6,177 bases of DNA, from positions 293-6,469 of the forward strand of contig PMKA01000512.1 in the NCBI GenBank assembly GCA_003157575.1, read 5' to 3'. Below, piece after piece: positions 5,925 through 6,177 of the stretch. A program made the translations under genes and the position numbers. The stretch comes from Opitutia bacterium (GTDB lineage: Bacteria; Verrucomicrobiota; Verrucomicrobiia; Opitutales; Opitutaceae). A model generated the notes under the pieces. It was not told where the DNA came from and searched no databases. It saw only the letters and a list, made by a program, of their open reading frames with translations. The stretch's first letter is position 1. Each line of letters starts with the position of its first letter.

Positions 5925-6127
5925 CCGGGGAGCCTGTCGGGGTTGTGTCAAACGCAGTTTCCCGCTTGCCAACGGAGGCGATGTGGAGTGTTTTAACCCT
6001 TTTCCCGTTCTTTGGCAGCCTCCGCCCGTCGGGCGAGGGTAAGCCATCCTCCCGCAATCAAAACATCAAACTCGATCGCAAGGCGGCCATCCGGCCGACC
6101 TGTGTGTCGGAAGATACATAGATCACC
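5925..6127 (+). promoter_or_regulatory. rpsB promoter and leader region
   Basis: The 203 bp between xerD and rpsB contain no credible gene. A possible -35, TTGCCA (5966-5971), lies before a T-rich stretch (5989-5995) without a good -10. Downstream, a hairpin of eight pairs with one bulged C and a GTC loop spans 6019-6038 (CCTC-C-GCCC against GGGC-GAGG). Near the start codon CCGAC/GTCGG (6095-6099 and 6106-6110) could form a 5-bp stem, competing with GGCC/GGCC (6085-6088 and 6093-6096). GGAAG at 6109-6113 is too far from the ATG to be a good Shine-Dalgarno. In E. coli S2 represses its own operon through the rpsB leader; whether this leader does so is inference. Confidence 0.45.
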
Positions 6128-6177
6128 ATGAACGTCACCGTAAAAGACCTGCTCGATGCCGGCGTGCATTTCGGGCA
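6128..6177 (+). CDS. rpsB: 30S ribosomal protein S2, N-terminal fragment cut by the window edge
   Basis: Sixteen complete codons from the ATG at 6128 read MNVTVKDLLDAGVHFG, with the next codon beginning as His. This is the hallmark S2 start (xxxxMkdLLeAGVHFGH in the family). The rest of the gene lies beyond the right edge; in most bacteria tsf (elongation factor Ts) follows. S2 binds the 30S head-body junction and is needed for mRNA binding with S1. Despite the short length the motif is distinctive. Confidence 0.9.
   Translation, partial: MNVTVKDLLDAGVHFG

Noticed and set aside
5123..6121. Long + strand frame (332 codons) overlapping xerD and the rpsB leader
   Set aside because: It is out of frame with the intact XerD catalytic domain, and its Arg/Pro/Gly-rich text has no recognisable domain.

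Overview
The window is a GC-rich stretch of bacterial chromosome that looks like ordinary core genome. It holds a sugar-kinase-family gene, a three-gene Tol/Exb-type envelope energisation cluster, a superoxide dismutase, tadA, infA, a Xer recombinase and the start of rpsB. The protein style (IF-1 with a Pro/Arg tail, TolQ/TolR/TolA-like trio, XerD-like recombinase) and the general lack of Shine-Dalgarno sequences would fit Verrucomicrobiota, perhaps Opitutaceae. That placement comes from recall and is not proven by the sequence. I see no mobile element, CRISPR array, tRNA or rRNA.

Layout, left to right. A PfkB-family kinase runs leftwards off the window (start at 944, C-terminus missing). A 115-bp divergent gap follows. 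Then come tolQ/exbB-like (1060-1767), tolR/exbD-like (1844-2269) and a tolA/tonB-like gene (2273-3136), all on the + strand and probably one transcription unit. The tolA-like gene converges with a Mn-type superoxide dismutase on the - strand (3276-3908). Upstream of sod, in the same direction, lies tadA (4024-4539). A short AT-rich divergent promoter region (4540-4638) separates tadA from infA (4639-4899). infA is followed within about 15 bp by a XerC/D recombinase (to 5924). A 203-bp leader with small hairpins precedes rpsB, whose first 16 codons end the window.

How the genes work together. The TolQ-TolR-TolA-like trio should form an inner-membrane proton-driven motor with a periplasm-spanning arm. 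The C-terminal domain of the arm carries a cysteine pair spaced almost exactly as in E. coli TolA, which favours a Tol-type over a TonB-type role, although no tolB or pal follows. tadA, infA and rpsB all serve translation. XerD resolves chromosome dimers. SOD handles superoxide. No gap between genes exceeds 300 bases.

No convincing undescribed system is visible. The most useful second looks are the TolA-like cysteine pair and repeat, a 13-bp motif repeated just after two stop codons, the tailed IF-1, the uncertain Xer N-terminus, and the rpsB leader.
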